Assembly (NCBI GenBank): GCA_017429345.1
Contig: JAFRPB010000060.1
Span: 1 to 44,906 of the forward strand
Direction of reading: 5' to 3'
From: Clostridia bacterium
Lineage (GTDB): Bacteria; Bacillota; Clostridia; Oscillospirales; Acutalibacteraceae
DNA: 44,906 nucleotides
The notes under the pieces are model-generated. The model was not told the origin of the DNA, did no database searches, and saw only the letters and a list, made by a program, of their open reading frames with translations. Both the position numbers and the translations under genes were made by a program. Below, one piece after another: positions 36,502 to 44,906 of the stretch (the first letter of the stretch is position 1; each line of letters starts with the position of its first letter).

Positions 36502-36783
36502 ATGAACGCAAACAGAAAACGAATCGGCGCAGTGATCGTAATGATCGCGGTTCTTCTGTCCGGAATGATCACCGCATCCGCGGCAAAGGTCTATTACGGC
36601 GACGCGGATCTGAACGGCAAGGTGCAGGCGACGGACGCGCGCAGGATTTTGCGCCACGCGGCAAAGGTGGAGCTGATTACCGACAGCCGGGTGCTTGGCT
36701 TGCGGACATTGACGGCGACGGAAAAGTCGCCGCGAAAGACGCCCGTCTCGCGCTTCGCATGGCAAGCAAGCTTGAACCGCTGA
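36502..36783 (+). pseudogene. 5' part of a dockerin protein, broken by a one-base frameshift
   Basis: The product begins MNANRKRIGAVIVMIAVLL, a signal peptide, then a dockerin first half, YYGDADLNGKVQATDARRIL, closely matching the intact relative at 43812. After about 36700 the frame goes wrong. Reading one base earlier from about 36703 restores ADIDGDGKVAAKDAR and continues into the ORF that starts at 36759. A single missing base (probably a G in CTTGGCTTGCGG) explains it. Either the gene is inactivated or the assembly has an error. The ribosome site is AGAGGAATAAAG before 36502. Confidence 0.85.
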
Positions 36784-38684
36784 AGGAAGCGGCGGCGGAG
36801 CTCCCGTCGGAAGAGCCTACGGTTACGGAAAAACCCACCTCGTCGACGGATCTTGTTTTCGGCAGCTGGAGAGAGCTGAATGAAAACGAGCACCAGCGCG
36901 TATGCTTAAGCGACCGGAGTATCGTCGAGACCGCCCCGCATAACTGGGACGAAGGCACTGTTACAAAGTCGGCGCTTCCCGGCAGAGAAGGTGAAAAGAA
37001 GTTTGTCTGCGCGGACTGCGGCGCGAAAAAAACAGAGACTATCCCGGCGTTGCCTGTTCCCGCCGGCATGAATACCGACGGCGAGGCAGAAGAGAAAAAC
37101 GGCGTTGTTATCGTCACAAAACTGCCGTATATGGCGGACGGGCTCACGGTGAAAAGCGTTTCCGTCGAAAGAACAAAGGTGATCGTGACCGTGGAGAACA
37201 ATACGGGCATCCCGGTCAGCCGCCGTTCCAGAATCGCGTATAAATGCTATGATAAGGCCGGCGTCGTCGTAAGATCCGGCAAGATCTCGCTGGAAGAGCT
37301 TCTGAACGGCGAAAGCTGCGAAACGTATTTCTACATGAGTGAAGATACCGTGAAGATCCTGTTCGGCGAGGCGGAAGTGGTTGAAGGCGAAGGCGTCGAG
37401 AACGGCGTGACGGAAACCGTGGAGATCGACGGTATTCTCGTCACAAAACTGCCTTATACGGTCGAAGGCCTGACTGTCACAGACGTTTTCTTTGACAAAA
37501 CAGAGGTCGCCATGAAAGTCAGGAACGATACGGGCAAGGCGATTGACGGCAGTTCTTATATCGAGTATAAGTGCTGCAACACGGATGGTAAAATTCTGAA
37601 ATCCGCTTCCGTGTACCTTGAGAATCTGAACAACGGCGAGAGCTGCGGCGTGACTTTTACAATGGCGGAAGGAACCGGGAAGCTTCTGTTCGGCAAAGCG
37701 AAGATCTACGAAGGAACAGCGACCGACGCGGGCGCGACCGAGGAGATCGACGGCATCGTTTTCACAAAGCTGCCCTATACGGTCGAAGGGCTGACGGTCA
37801 ACAGCATTACCGTTGACGGGATGCAGGTCAACGTGAACGTCACCAACGGCACGGGCAAAGCGATTAAGGATATCTCTTACATCGATTACAAATGCTATGA
37901 TGCGGAAGGGACGATCCTGAAATCAAGAAGCTTATACCTCAGAAAACTGAACAACGGCGAGAGCTGCAATGTGTCCTTCTACCTTGAAGAAGGCGTCGTG
38001 AAGGTCCTGTTCGGCGGCGCAAAGATCTACGAAGGAACGGCGACCGACGCGGGCGCGACCGAGGAGATCGACGGGATCCTGTTTACAAAACTGCCCTATA
38101 CGGTCGAGGGCCTGACGATCAACAGCATTTCCGTGGACGGGACAAGAATTGTCCTGAACGTTACGAACGGCACGGGCATGGCGATCAAAGACATTACGAA
38201 TATCGAATACAAAAGCTATGACGCAAGCGGAAATATTCTGAAAACAGACGAGGTCTTCCTCAAACACATGAACGCCGGGGAAAGCTGTATCACTTCTTTC
38301 TCTGTGAATGAAAACACCGTGAAGGTCCTGTTCGGCGAGGCGAAGATCTATGAGGGTACGGCGACAGAGATCGGCAGCACGGAACCGATCGACGGGATTC
38401 AGGTGTCGAAGCTGCCGTATTCGGTTGACGGGCTGCAGATCACCGGGGTCGTCATTGAGGACGGAAAGGTTACCGTGAACGTCCGGAATAATACGGGCGG
38501 CGCAATCAAGGGCGTCTCCACCTATATTGCGTACAAATGCTATGATAAAGACGGAAACGTCCTGAAAGCCGAAAGCTTTTCGATGCAGGACGCCGATGCG
38601 GGCGAGACCTGTGAGGGCACGTTCTATATCGGAGCGGATACGGTCCGGATCATTTTCGGCGCGGCCAGAGTTACCGGTAAATAA
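36703..38684 (+). CDS. 3' part of the dockerin protein: CxxC ribbon and five tandem FxLYD-like domains
   Basis: In frame with the second dockerin half, the product runs through MASKLEPL, a Glu/Thr linker, a ribbon module (ENEHQRVC ... FVCADCGA), then five domains of about 107 residues. Each domain begins with a variant of TKLPYTVEGLTV and holds YKCYDADG-like and NNGESC motifs. The pattern of VNVTNGTGKAIKD with polar beta strands resembles FxLYD-type immunoglobulin-like domains. There is no catalytic motif, so a binding or spacer role is likely. An independent start at 36759 (ATG) lacks a convincing ribosome site and a signal peptide, so expression as a secreted protein needs the 5' part. Confidence 0.85.
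37117..38640 (+). repeat. Five tandem ~320-bp domain repeats
   Basis: Repeat starts lie near 37117, 37435, 37756, 38077 and 38401, spaced 318-324 bases. Repeats 2 to 4 share long near-identical DNA (for example AAGATCTACGAAGGAACAGC and ACCGAGGAGATCGACGG), which marks recent duplication. Confidence 0.88.
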
Positions 38685-38778
38685 GAAACGGGAAGATGAT
38701 CCTGCCGAAAGTGCTGTGACGCGGGTGGAACGATCCCGAAAAACGGCGCGCTGTCTCTTGAAGAGGAGGTTCGACCGA

Positions 38779-41700
38779 ATGAAAAAAACATTGTCTGTGT
38801 TTCTGAGCCTGCTGATGCTGTTGTCCGTATCAGGGCTGCCGGCATGGGCGGAGAACGCCGTGCCGGAGGTCGCTTCTTATGCGGAGACGGTCGCGTACGT
38901 CCGCTCGCAGCTGACCGCGCGGAACGGAAGCTTTACGTTCCGTTATACGGGCGGCGACTGGACGGAGCCGACGCTCGACGATCTCTGCGCGTACGGCGGC
39001 GACGCCGCGGCGGGGGATTACCTGCGCCTGAGCTTCCGCGCGCTGCCGCAGTATGCCGACAACGGCGACGGGACCCATACCGTTTCCGCCGCGTTCTATA
39101 CCGACGAAGAGCAGGAAGCCGCCGTCGACGCTTACGTTTCGGACGTGATCTTGGGCTGTACCGCCGAAACGGATTACGATAAGGCGGCGTATATCTACGG
39201 TTATCTCTGCGACAACGTTCAGTTTGATCTTGAAAACCTGTATAACGAAGAGGATCTTCTGAAATACACGGCGTACGGCGCGGCGGTGAACGGCAGGGCG
39301 GTCTGTCAGGGCTTTGCGACGCTTTTTTACCGGCTGGCGCTCGCCGCCGGGATTGACTGCCGTATCGTCACGGGCACGCGCAGCGACGTGAAGCACGCGT
39401 GGAACATCGTGAAGTGGAACGGGAAATGGTACCACGTCGACGCGGCGTGCGGCGCGCAGCTTCTGGATCCGTCCGGGTATTTTATGCGCGCATCGCTGGA
39501 TAAGTATACCATCGTATACGGCAATGAGACGGCGCAGGAAATCAAAAACTATCCCTTTGCGGCGGTGTCGGAGGAAGAGATCGTTATCGGCGCGCTCGGT
39601 TATCTGATTTCATATACGCTGAACAATACCACGGGAGCGCTGACGGTTTCCGGCACGGGCGACGTTCCGGACGGAAATTATTCCCCTCTGCTGCACAGCG
39701 TCACGTCCGCCGTTTTCGAGGAGGGGATCACGGGCATTCCCGGTGCTTTTTTCGAAGATTGTTTGTTTCTCAAAGAAGTCTCATTTCCTGCAAGCATGAC
39801 GGGGATAGAACGCAGCGCGTTTTATTATGCTCCCTCGATTGAAACGATTACGGTTGACGGGCAAAATCCGGTTTTTCATGCGGCGGGGAACTGCCTTATA
39901 AAAACGGCGGAAAAAGAGCTCTATGTCGGCTGCAAAACAAGCGAAATCCCTTCGGACGGCAGTGTGACCGGTATCGGTGAATATGCGTTCTATTGCAAGA
40001 AAATTCAGACGGTGACGATTCCCGATACCGTGACGGAGATCGGGGCGAGTGCGTTTTTCGGCGCGGGACTGACAGAGATCACCATTCCCGGTAGCGTGAC
40101 GAGCATCGGCGAAGCCGCGTTTTCTTCCAATCCGCTCACAAGCGTGACCGTCGGCGCGGGACTGCGTGCGGAGATACCGGAAAATGCTTTTTTTAATTGC
40201 CCGTATATCGGCGAGTACTGCGTCGAGGGAAATAACGGCTGCTATTCGGCGGAAAACGGCGTCCTGTACAACGGGGACGGAACCGTCCTTATCCGGTATC
40301 CCGCAGCGGCTTCTGCCGAGAGCTTCGAGATCCCGGACAGCGTAACGACCGTATCGGAACAGGCGTTTTACGGATCGAAGAACCTGAAAAGCGTCACGGT
40401 TCCCGTTTCGGTCGTAAGCCTGATGCCTTCGGTCTTCAGCGGCTGCGAAGCGCTGGAGAGCGTAAGCTTTGCGGGAGATTTAACACAGATTCCGGACGCC
40501 GCCTTCAATGGCTGCGTATCGCTTGCGCAGGTCAATATTCCGACCGGCGTGACGGGTATCGGTCACGATGCGTTTGCGTCCTGTAAGGCGCTGACACAAA
40601 TCATCCTTCCGGACAGCGTGACGGAAATCGACGAAAACGCCTTTTACGAGTGCACCTCGCTTGACGAGATCAATATCCCGAGCGGTGTGACAGTCATCGG
40701 TATAAGAGCGTTCCGCGGCTGCAGATCGCTTTCGCAGATCGTTCTGCCAGCCGGGCTGACGGAGCTCGGCGACGAGGCTTTCGATTATTGTATCAGTCTG
40801 CAAGGCGACATCCGTGTGCCCGGTTCGGTAAAAACCGTCGGGATGAATACTTTTTTAAACTGCAAGGCGCTGACCTCCGTAACGCTCGGCAGCGGCGTTC
40901 TGCAGATCGGTTATCAGGCGTTCTGCGGATGTTCCTCGTTAAATGCGGTTGTGGTGCCGGACAGTGTGACGAGTATCGCGGAAAGGGCGTTCGCCGAAAG
41001 CGGCGCGACGCTGTATGGCGTTGCGGACTCATACGCGCAAACATGGGCGGAGCAGCAGAATATCCCGTTTAAGCTTATTTGTCCGATTTCCGGCGGGCTG
41101 CACCGTGCTGTGGCGGAGGATGCGACGGAGGCGACCTGCACCGAAAGCGCGTATTCCGCAGGGGAAAAATGCGCCGACTGCGGCGCGTGGCTCACCGAAC
41201 CCGAACCGATCGGCGATCCGCTGGGCCATTCGCCCGCGGAGCCCGTGCAGGAGAACCGGACGGAGCCGACCTGCACGCAGGAGGGCGCATATGACAATGT
41301 GGTGCGCTGCAGCCGCTGCGGCGAGATCCTGTCCTCCGTCCACGAAAAGCTCGCGATGATCCCGCATGCGGACGGCGATCACAACGGATATTGCGACGAC
41401 TGCGGCGCGAATATCTGCGAGCATCCCGAGACTGTTCTTCTGAATGAACGGGAATCGACCTGCACCGAGAACGGTTATTCCGGCGATACGGTCTGCGCGG
41501 TCTGCGGCGTGACGCTGACCTATGGCACGACCGTCTTTGCGCCGGGGCATTCGCCCGTGCTCGCCGCCGAAGCGGCCGCTGCGACCTGCGTCGACAAAGG
41601 GCACACGGCGCAATACGTCTGCTCCGCATGCGGCGTCGTCACGACAGAGAGTGAAGAAACGCCCACCGTCGGTCATTCCGATGCGGACGGCGGCGGGCTC

Positions 41701-42531
41701 TGCGACGTCTGTCTGTCGCCCGTCGGCTGCGAGATCTTCGGCAGATGCGGCGCGCACCTGTTCTGGTTCGCCGCGGACGACGTGCTTGTGATCTCCGGCA
41801 GCGGAAATTCCGATTCCTTCTCCGGCGGCGCGCCGTGGGAGCCTTACGAGGATCAGATCGAAACGGTATATATCCGCGAAGGCGTCGGCAGAGTCTATGC
41901 TGCGGGGCTGCGCTCCTGTCCCGCGCTCAAAACGGTTCTGAAATCTGCGAGTGCGCGCGTTTCCGGCGTAGGCGTGCCGGTTGTTTCGTATGCGTTCAGC
42001 GACGGCGACGCGCTTCTTTCCGGCGCGGCGGAATACACGCTCTACGACCTGCTCGATACGGCGTATCTGCTCACCTTCGACCACGCGGTCACGTCGCTGC
42101 ATTTTGAAACGCTGACGCTGAACGCCGCGGACGGCGCGGAGTACACGGAATACGATATTCTGAAAAACGGCAAGATCATCGATGAAAATCACTTCCGCAT
42201 CCCCGACGGCGCAGCGCTTACGGACGTGCGCGTCGCGCCGCTCGGCTACCGCAGCTTCAACGCCGTGCTGGACGCGATCGGAAGGAATCCCGATAAAAAC
42301 CTGATCCTGAACATAACCTGCACGGATCTTCTGCCGCAGGAGCTGAAGGCCGACGCGGACTTATATACGGAGCAGATCGCGATCCGGTTTATCGACGAGG
42401 AACCCTCCGGAGACGACGGAAACGGGTCTTTTCTGGATTGGATCGCCGAGCAGTATCAGGCGACTCTCGCCGCGCTGCTGGGATTATTTAAAAAAGTGGT
42501 CAAGTTCTTTAAAAGCATTTTCTCAAAATAA
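38779..42531 (+). CDS. Secreted transglutaminase-like / BspA LRR / zinc-ribbon protein
   Basis: This 1250-residue protein has a signal peptide (MKKTLSVFLSLLMLLSVSG, cleaved near PAWA). A transglutaminase-like domain spans about residues 130-235 with the full triad: Cys176 (RAVCQGFA), His206 (VKHAWNIVK) and Asp221 (YHVDAAC). Such domains cleave or cross-link peptides or glycan-peptide bonds. BspA/LRR_5 repeats follow (about 265-760), then paired CxxC ribbons (CADCGAW, CSRCGEIL, CDDCGANIC, CAVCGVTL, CSACGVVT), a beta region, and a C-terminal tail LFKKVVKFFKSIF. The start at 38779 follows AAGAGGAGGTTCGACCGA; the frame is open further upstream to 38596 but would then overlap the previous gene and lack a signal peptide. 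It has no dockerin. Confidence 0.92.
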   Translation: MKKTLSVFLSLLMLLSVSGLPAWAENAVPEVASYAETVAYVRSQLTARNGSFTFRYTGGDWTEPTLDDLCAYGGDAAAGDYLRLSFRALPQYADNGDGTHTVSAAFYTDEEQEAAVDAYVSDVILGCTAETDYDKAAYIYGYLCDNVQFDLENLYNEEDLLKYTAYGAAVNGRAVCQGFATLFYRLALAAGIDCRIVTGTRSDVKHAWNIVKWNGKWYHVDAACGAQLLDPSGYFMRASLDKYTIVYGNETAQEIKNYPFAAVSEEEIVIGALGYLISYTLNNTTGALTVSGTGDVPDGNYSPLLHSVTSAVFEEGITGIPGAFFEDCLFLKEVSFPASMTGIERSAFYYAPSIETITVDGQNPVFHAAGNCLIKTAEKELYVGCKTSEIPSDGSVTGIGEYAFYCKKIQTVTIPDTVTEIGASAFFGAGLTEITIPGSVTSIGEAAFSSNPLTSVTVGAGLRAEIPENAFFNCPYIGEYCVEGNNGCYSAENGVLYNGDGTVLIRYPAAASAESFEIPDSVTTVSEQAFYGSKNLKSVTVPVSVVSLMPSVFSGCEALESVSFAGDLTQIPDAAFNGCVSLAQVNIPTGVTGIGHDAFASCKALTQIILPDSVTEIDENAFYECTSLDEINIPSGVTVIGIRAFRGCRSLSQIVLPAGLTELGDEAFDYCISLQGDIRVPGSVKTVGMNTFLNCKALTSVTLGSGVLQIGYQAFCGCSSLNAVVVPDSVTSIAERAFAESGATLYGVADSYAQTWAEQQNIPFKLICPISGGLHRAVAEDATEATCTESAYSAGEKCADCGAWLTEPEPIGDPLGHSPAEPVQENRTEPTCTQEGAYDNVVRCSRCGEILSSVHEKLAMIPHADGDHNGYCDDCGANICEHPETVLLNERESTCTENGYSGDTVCAVCGVTLTYGTTVFAPGHSPVLAAEAAAATCVDKGHTAQYVCSACGVVTTESEETPTVGHSDADGGGLCDVCLSPVGCEIFGRCGAHLFWFAADDVLVISGSGNSDSFSGGAPWEPYEDQIETVYIREGVGRVYAAGLRSCPALKTVLKSASARVSGVGVPVVSYAFSDGDALLSGAAEYTLYDLLDTAYLLTFDHAVTSLHFETLTLNAADGAEYTEYDILKNGKIIDENHFRIPDGAALTDVRVAPLGYRSFNAVLDAIGRNPDKNLILNITCTDLLPQELKADADLYTEQIAIRFIDEEPSGDDGNGSFLDWIAEQYQATLAALLGLFKKVVKFFKSIFSK

Positions 42532-42549
42532 CACAAACGTTTAACCGCG

Positions 42550-42592
42550 AAAAAGGCGTCCCGCCGTCATGAGAGACGGGGGACGCCTTTTT
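42550..42592. terminator. Bidirectional terminator after the transglutaminase/LRR gene
   Basis: Stem AAAAAGGCGTCCC (42550-42562) with GGGACGCCTTTTT (42580-42592), 13 bp, with A and T tracts on either side. Confidence 0.88.
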
Positions 42593-42699
42593 ATGCTTCC
42601 GTGACGGGATATATGCGATTTTCCAACCGGGGAGCCGCACGGTCGAAATCGAACGACGCAGACGGCCCCTTACTGTACGCAGCGGCAAAGCGGCGAATA

Positions 42700-42739
42700 C
42701 CGCGCCCCTGTGCGTCGTTATAGGCGCACAGGGGCGCGG
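42700..42739. repeat. Perfect 15-bp GC-rich palindrome
   Basis: Arms CCGCGCCCCTGTGCG (42700-42714) and CGCACAGGGGCGCGG (42725-42739) with a 10-base loop, no T-tract. It lies in a 360-base region without genes, between the terminator at 42592 and the XRE gene. Nothing else is recognised in that region. Confidence 0.85.
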
Positions 42740-42893
42740 CAGTTTGATTTCACCCGCGAAAAACGCAAAAATATACAAAATTATGCTTCTTTTTTTGACG
42801 CGCAAGCTCGGTTCGTTCCCGAAAACGGCAGTTTCGTTCCCAACGGGTTGAAATCGATTTTTTAGCTGTTTATAATCAAGTCGGGTTTTGTCT

Positions 42894-43217
42894 TTATCCT
42901 TCGGGGATCGCTTCGAGCAGGCGGAGCGCCAGCTTCTTTTGTTCCGCGTTCAATCTCTGAAAGCGCTCCGTCAGCGCTTCGTCAAGATAAGAGCTTTGCG
43001 CCGTTACGGCGCCGCCGAACAGATAAGTCAGCTCGCAGTCCAGCTCCGTGCAGATCTTCGCGAGCATTTCAAGGTTCGCCCTTGTCAGGCCCCGTTCGAT
43101 CTGGCTGACATAGCCCACGCTGACGCAGATCCGTTCCGCAAGCGTTTCCTGCGTCAGTCGTTTTTCCTTTCGTCGCTTTTGTATTCGCGCGCCGATCAGT
43201 TTGTAATCAATACGCAT
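42894..43217 (-). CDS. XRE-family transcriptional regulator
   Basis: This 107-residue protein has a helix-turn-helix of the Cro/CI type at about residues 5-60: LIGARIQKRRKEKRLTQ, then ETLAERICVSVGYVSQIERG, then LEMLAKICTELDCEL. The C-terminal 40 residues are helical, probably for dimerisation. The start at 43217 has AGGTG six bases upstream; a GTG at 43226 is possible. It is divergent from a small unknown gene and may control it or itself. Targets are unknown. Confidence 0.9.
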   Translation of the reverse strand: MRIDYKLIGARIQKRRKEKRLTQETLAERICVSVGYVSQIERGLTRANLEMLAKICTELDCELTYLFGGAVTAQSSYLDEALTERFQRLNAEQKKLALRLLEAIPEG

Positions 43218-43353
43218 TACTGTCACCTCAGCTTTATTTTGGCAGCTATAATTATAAAAAACAGATAATAATTACTAATATTTTAGTTATATGTATTGAT
43301 TATATACAAAATATATGATAAACTGAATATAATCAAATAAAAAAGCTGATTTG

Positions 43354-43659
43354 ATGTTTGATCAGAATAAGACGCAAGCAGACAAAAGAGCAAAGAAGAA
43401 CAATCTGCCGTTTACTTCTGTCGCAGATCTCTGTTCGCTGACGCTGCCGACGCAGCCCGTATCTTGCTGTGAATACGGCTATGAAGATAAGATCATAAGC
43501 ACATTCCGTATTAATGGCGCGGAAGACTATATTTTCAAAAGCGGCATAAGCCGTATTAACAGCATGACCAAGGGCGATAAGGTTCGCGGATTTACAGATA
43601 CCATTTACGGCGATTTTGTTCCCGACGAATACAGAAATGAGTCTTTTAACGTAAACTGA
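43354..43659 (+). CDS. Small hypothetical protein
   Basis: This product of about 101 residues begins MFDQNKTQADKRAKKNNLPF. The C-terminal half has ordered hydrophobic/polar alternation (KIISTFRINGAEDYIFKSG). No family was recognised, and there is no signal peptide or membrane segment. Codon use is plausible, but the ribosome site upstream is weak and the DNA is AT-rich. It faces away from the XRE gene across an AT-rich gap of 136 bases, which could be a shared control region. Confidence 0.45.
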   Translation: MFDQNKTQADKRAKKNNLPFTSVADLCSLTLPTQPVSCCEYGYEDKIISTFRINGAEDYIFKSGISRINSMTKGDKVRGFTDTIYGDFVPDEYRNESFNVN

Positions 43660-43811
43660 CGGCAGAGGAAGAGAAGAAAACGATTACTATTCACGCATTC
43701 AGAGGGTTCGGGTGAAATTCCCGAATGCAGAATGCATGGTTACAGAAGTCGGCAAAGGATCTGCCTTTGTAAAATAGCAATTAAAAGTAAAGAAAAGGAG
43801 AATGTCAGCAA
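43660..43811 (+). promoter_or_regulatory. Structured leader upstream of the dockerin gene, cobalamin-riboswitch-like pieces
   Basis: Within 150 bases there is a stem TTCGGG-tgaaat-CCCGAA (43712-43730 region), then GCAGAATGC, TTACAGAAGTCGG and GGATCTGCC. The order AGGG, GGTGAAATTCC, GC-G, AAGTC, GGA-CTGCC recalls the conserved core of cobalamin riboswitches, but the strict GCCACTG box is not present. A second stem CAAAGG/CCTTTG lies before the ribosome site. This could equally be an unrelated structured leader. Confidence 0.25.
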
Positions 43812-44906
43812 ATGAATGCAAGTAAGAAAACCAAACGTTTCGGCGCTGTGATCGCGTTGATCGCGATGCTTTTGGTCATTCTGTTGTCGACGTCTGCGTT
43901 GGCGGCGTATCTCGGCGATGTGGATCAGAACGGCAAGGTGCAGGCGACGGATGCCCGTAAGATTTTACGGCACGCGGCAAAGGTCGAGATGTTCACGGAT
44001 GAGCAGGCGCTTTTCCTTGCCGATATAGACGGAAACGGGAAAATCGCCGCAGCCGACGCGCGCCGCGCGCTGCGCATGGCGAGCAAGCTCGATCCGCTGA
44101 TTGAAGCGACGGTGGATGAGCCGACGACCGAAGCTCCGACGACCGAAGCTCCGACGACCGAAGCTCCGACGACCGAAGCTCCGACGACCGAGGCTCCGAC
44201 GACCGAAGCTCCGACGACCGAGGCTCCGACGACCGAAGCCCCGATCACTGAAGCTCCAATGAGTGAGTCTCCGACAACCGAAGCCCCGACGGCTGAGGCT
44301 CCGGTGTCCGAAGAGCCGACCACAGAAGCTCCGGCGACCGAAGAGCCGACCACAGAAGCTCCGACTACCGAAGAACCGACCACAGAAGCTCCGACTACCG
44401 AAATCGTCTTCGGCGACTGGAAAGAGCTGAATGAAAACGAGCATCAGCGTGTCTGCGTGAGTGATCCGAGTATTGTTGAAACTGCCGCGCACACTTGGGA
44501 TAATGGTGAGATCACGGTAAAGGCCGGCTGCGAAACGGACGGCGAGAAGACCTATACCTGTAAAGGCTGCGGCGCAGTGAAAGTTGAACCGATCCCTGCG
44601 ACAGGTCACGCTTACGGCGACTGGACGGAGCTGGACGAAAACGAGCATCAGCGCGTTTGCGCGAACGATGCGAGCCACGTCGAGACCGCCGCGCACAAAT
44701 GGAATAAGGGTAAGGTTACGGTAAAGGCCGGCTGTGAAACGGACGGCGAGAAGACCTATACCTGCAAGGTCTGCGGCGCGGTGAAGACCGAGACGATTCC
44801 CGCGATCGGTCACGCTTACGGCGACTGGACGGAGCTGGACGAAAACGAGCATCAGCGCGTTTGCGCGAACGATGCGAGCCACGTCGAGACCGCCGCGCAC
44901 AAATGG
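43812..44906 (+). CDS. Secreted dockerin protein with Thr/Pro linker and CxxC ribbon repeats, 3' end cut by window
   Basis: The 365 codons present give a signal peptide (KRFGAVIALIAMLLVILL, then TSALAA), then an N-terminal type I dockerin with two calcium segments, LGDVDQNGKVQATDAR and ADIDGNGKIAAADAR. A long TEAPT linker follows, then at least three ribbon modules of about 70 residues (ENEHQRVC ... YTCKGCGA, YTCKVCGA). The frame is still open at the last base. It is the intact relative of the broken gene at 36502. The start is preceded by GGAG at about 43797-43800. An N-terminal dockerin is less common than a C-terminal one. The binding partner would be a cohesin elsewhere. Confidence 0.92.
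   Translation, partial: MNASKKTKRFGAVIALIAMLLVILLSTSALAAYLGDVDQNGKVQATDARKILRHAAKVEMFTDEQALFLADIDGNGKIAAADARRALRMASKLDPLIEATVDEPTTEAPTTEAPTTEAPTTEAPTTEAPTTEAPTTEAPTTEAPITEAPMSESPTTEAPTAEAPVSEEPTTEAPATEEPTTEAPTTEEPTTEAPTTEIVFGDWKELNENEHQRVCVSDPSIVETAAHTWDNGEITVKAGCETDGEKTYTCKGCGAVKVEPIPATGHAYGDWTELDENEHQRVCANDASHVETAAHKWNKGKVTVKAGCETDGEKTYTCKVCGAVKTETIPAIGHAYGDWTELDENEHQRVCANDASHVETAAHKW
44104..44400 (+). repeat. Tandem 15-bp repeat coding for a TEAPT linker
   Basis: About twenty units of GACGACCGAAGCTCC and variants code for TEAPT or TEEPT. They form the spacer between the dockerin and the ribbon repeats. Confidence 0.92.

Noticed and set aside
36690-36710. Programmed frameshift between the two halves of the dockerin gene
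   Set aside because: No slippery heptamer or downstream stimulatory stem was seen; a simple one-base loss explains the data.

Overview
The window looks like a piece of chromosome from an uncultured gut-type Clostridia (Oscillospirales/Ruminococcaceae-like Firmicute). The reasons are sigma-A type promoters and strong GGAGG ribosome sites, a short-form HisG paired with HisZ, a DUF4317 protein, dockerin domains, BspA-like leucine-rich repeats and TrkA/TrkH. This placement is inference from gene content; no rRNA or tRNA gene was seen. Most housekeeping genes are GC-rich. The Bro-N/Fic gene, the DUF3800 gene and the small gene near 43.4 kb are visibly more AT-rich.

Layout. 1-9021: two very large surface or secreted proteins. 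The first is cut by the window edge and carries Listeria-Bacteroides repeats, a few BspA repeats and a duplicated Tyr-rich module. The second is a BspA-like repeat protein ending in a dockerin. 9111-15608: a Sir2 deacylase facing an AlkD-like DNA glycosylase, a DUF4317 protein, a GH42 beta-galactosidase and a GtrII-like membrane protein. 15796-24932 (minus strand): a histidine operon, hisZ-G-[Bro-N/Fic]-D-C-B-H-A-F-IE, running from a strong promoter with an overlapping palindrome to a bidirectional terminator. It covers every step except histidinol-phosphate phosphatase. 25434-31172: a 1912-residue secreted protein that I do not recognise. 31580-33339: an SDR reductase followed 2 bases later by a DUF3800 gene. 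33596-36436: trkA-trkH potassium uptake genes behind a leader that can fold as either a terminator or an antiterminator. 36502-42531: a frameshifted dockerin protein with five tandem domains, then a transglutaminase/LRR/zinc-ribbon protein. 42894-44906: an XRE regulator, a small unknown gene and the start of another dockerin protein, cut by the window edge.

Three layers stand out beyond the genes. First, a MITE-like repeat family with terminal inverted repeats occurs three times (about 4.2, 18.3 and 31.5 kb). Second, another family of intergenic elements, with minisatellite arms of inverted orientation, occupies three gaps inside the his operon, and each copy provides the stop codon of the his gene it follows. 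Third, several modules are shared between the surface proteins: dockerin, Thr/Pro linker, CxxC ribbon, LRR and an amphipathic C-terminal tail. Together these suggest a modular surface or cellulosome-like protein set with no cohesin in view, and a genome rich in small palindromic insertions.
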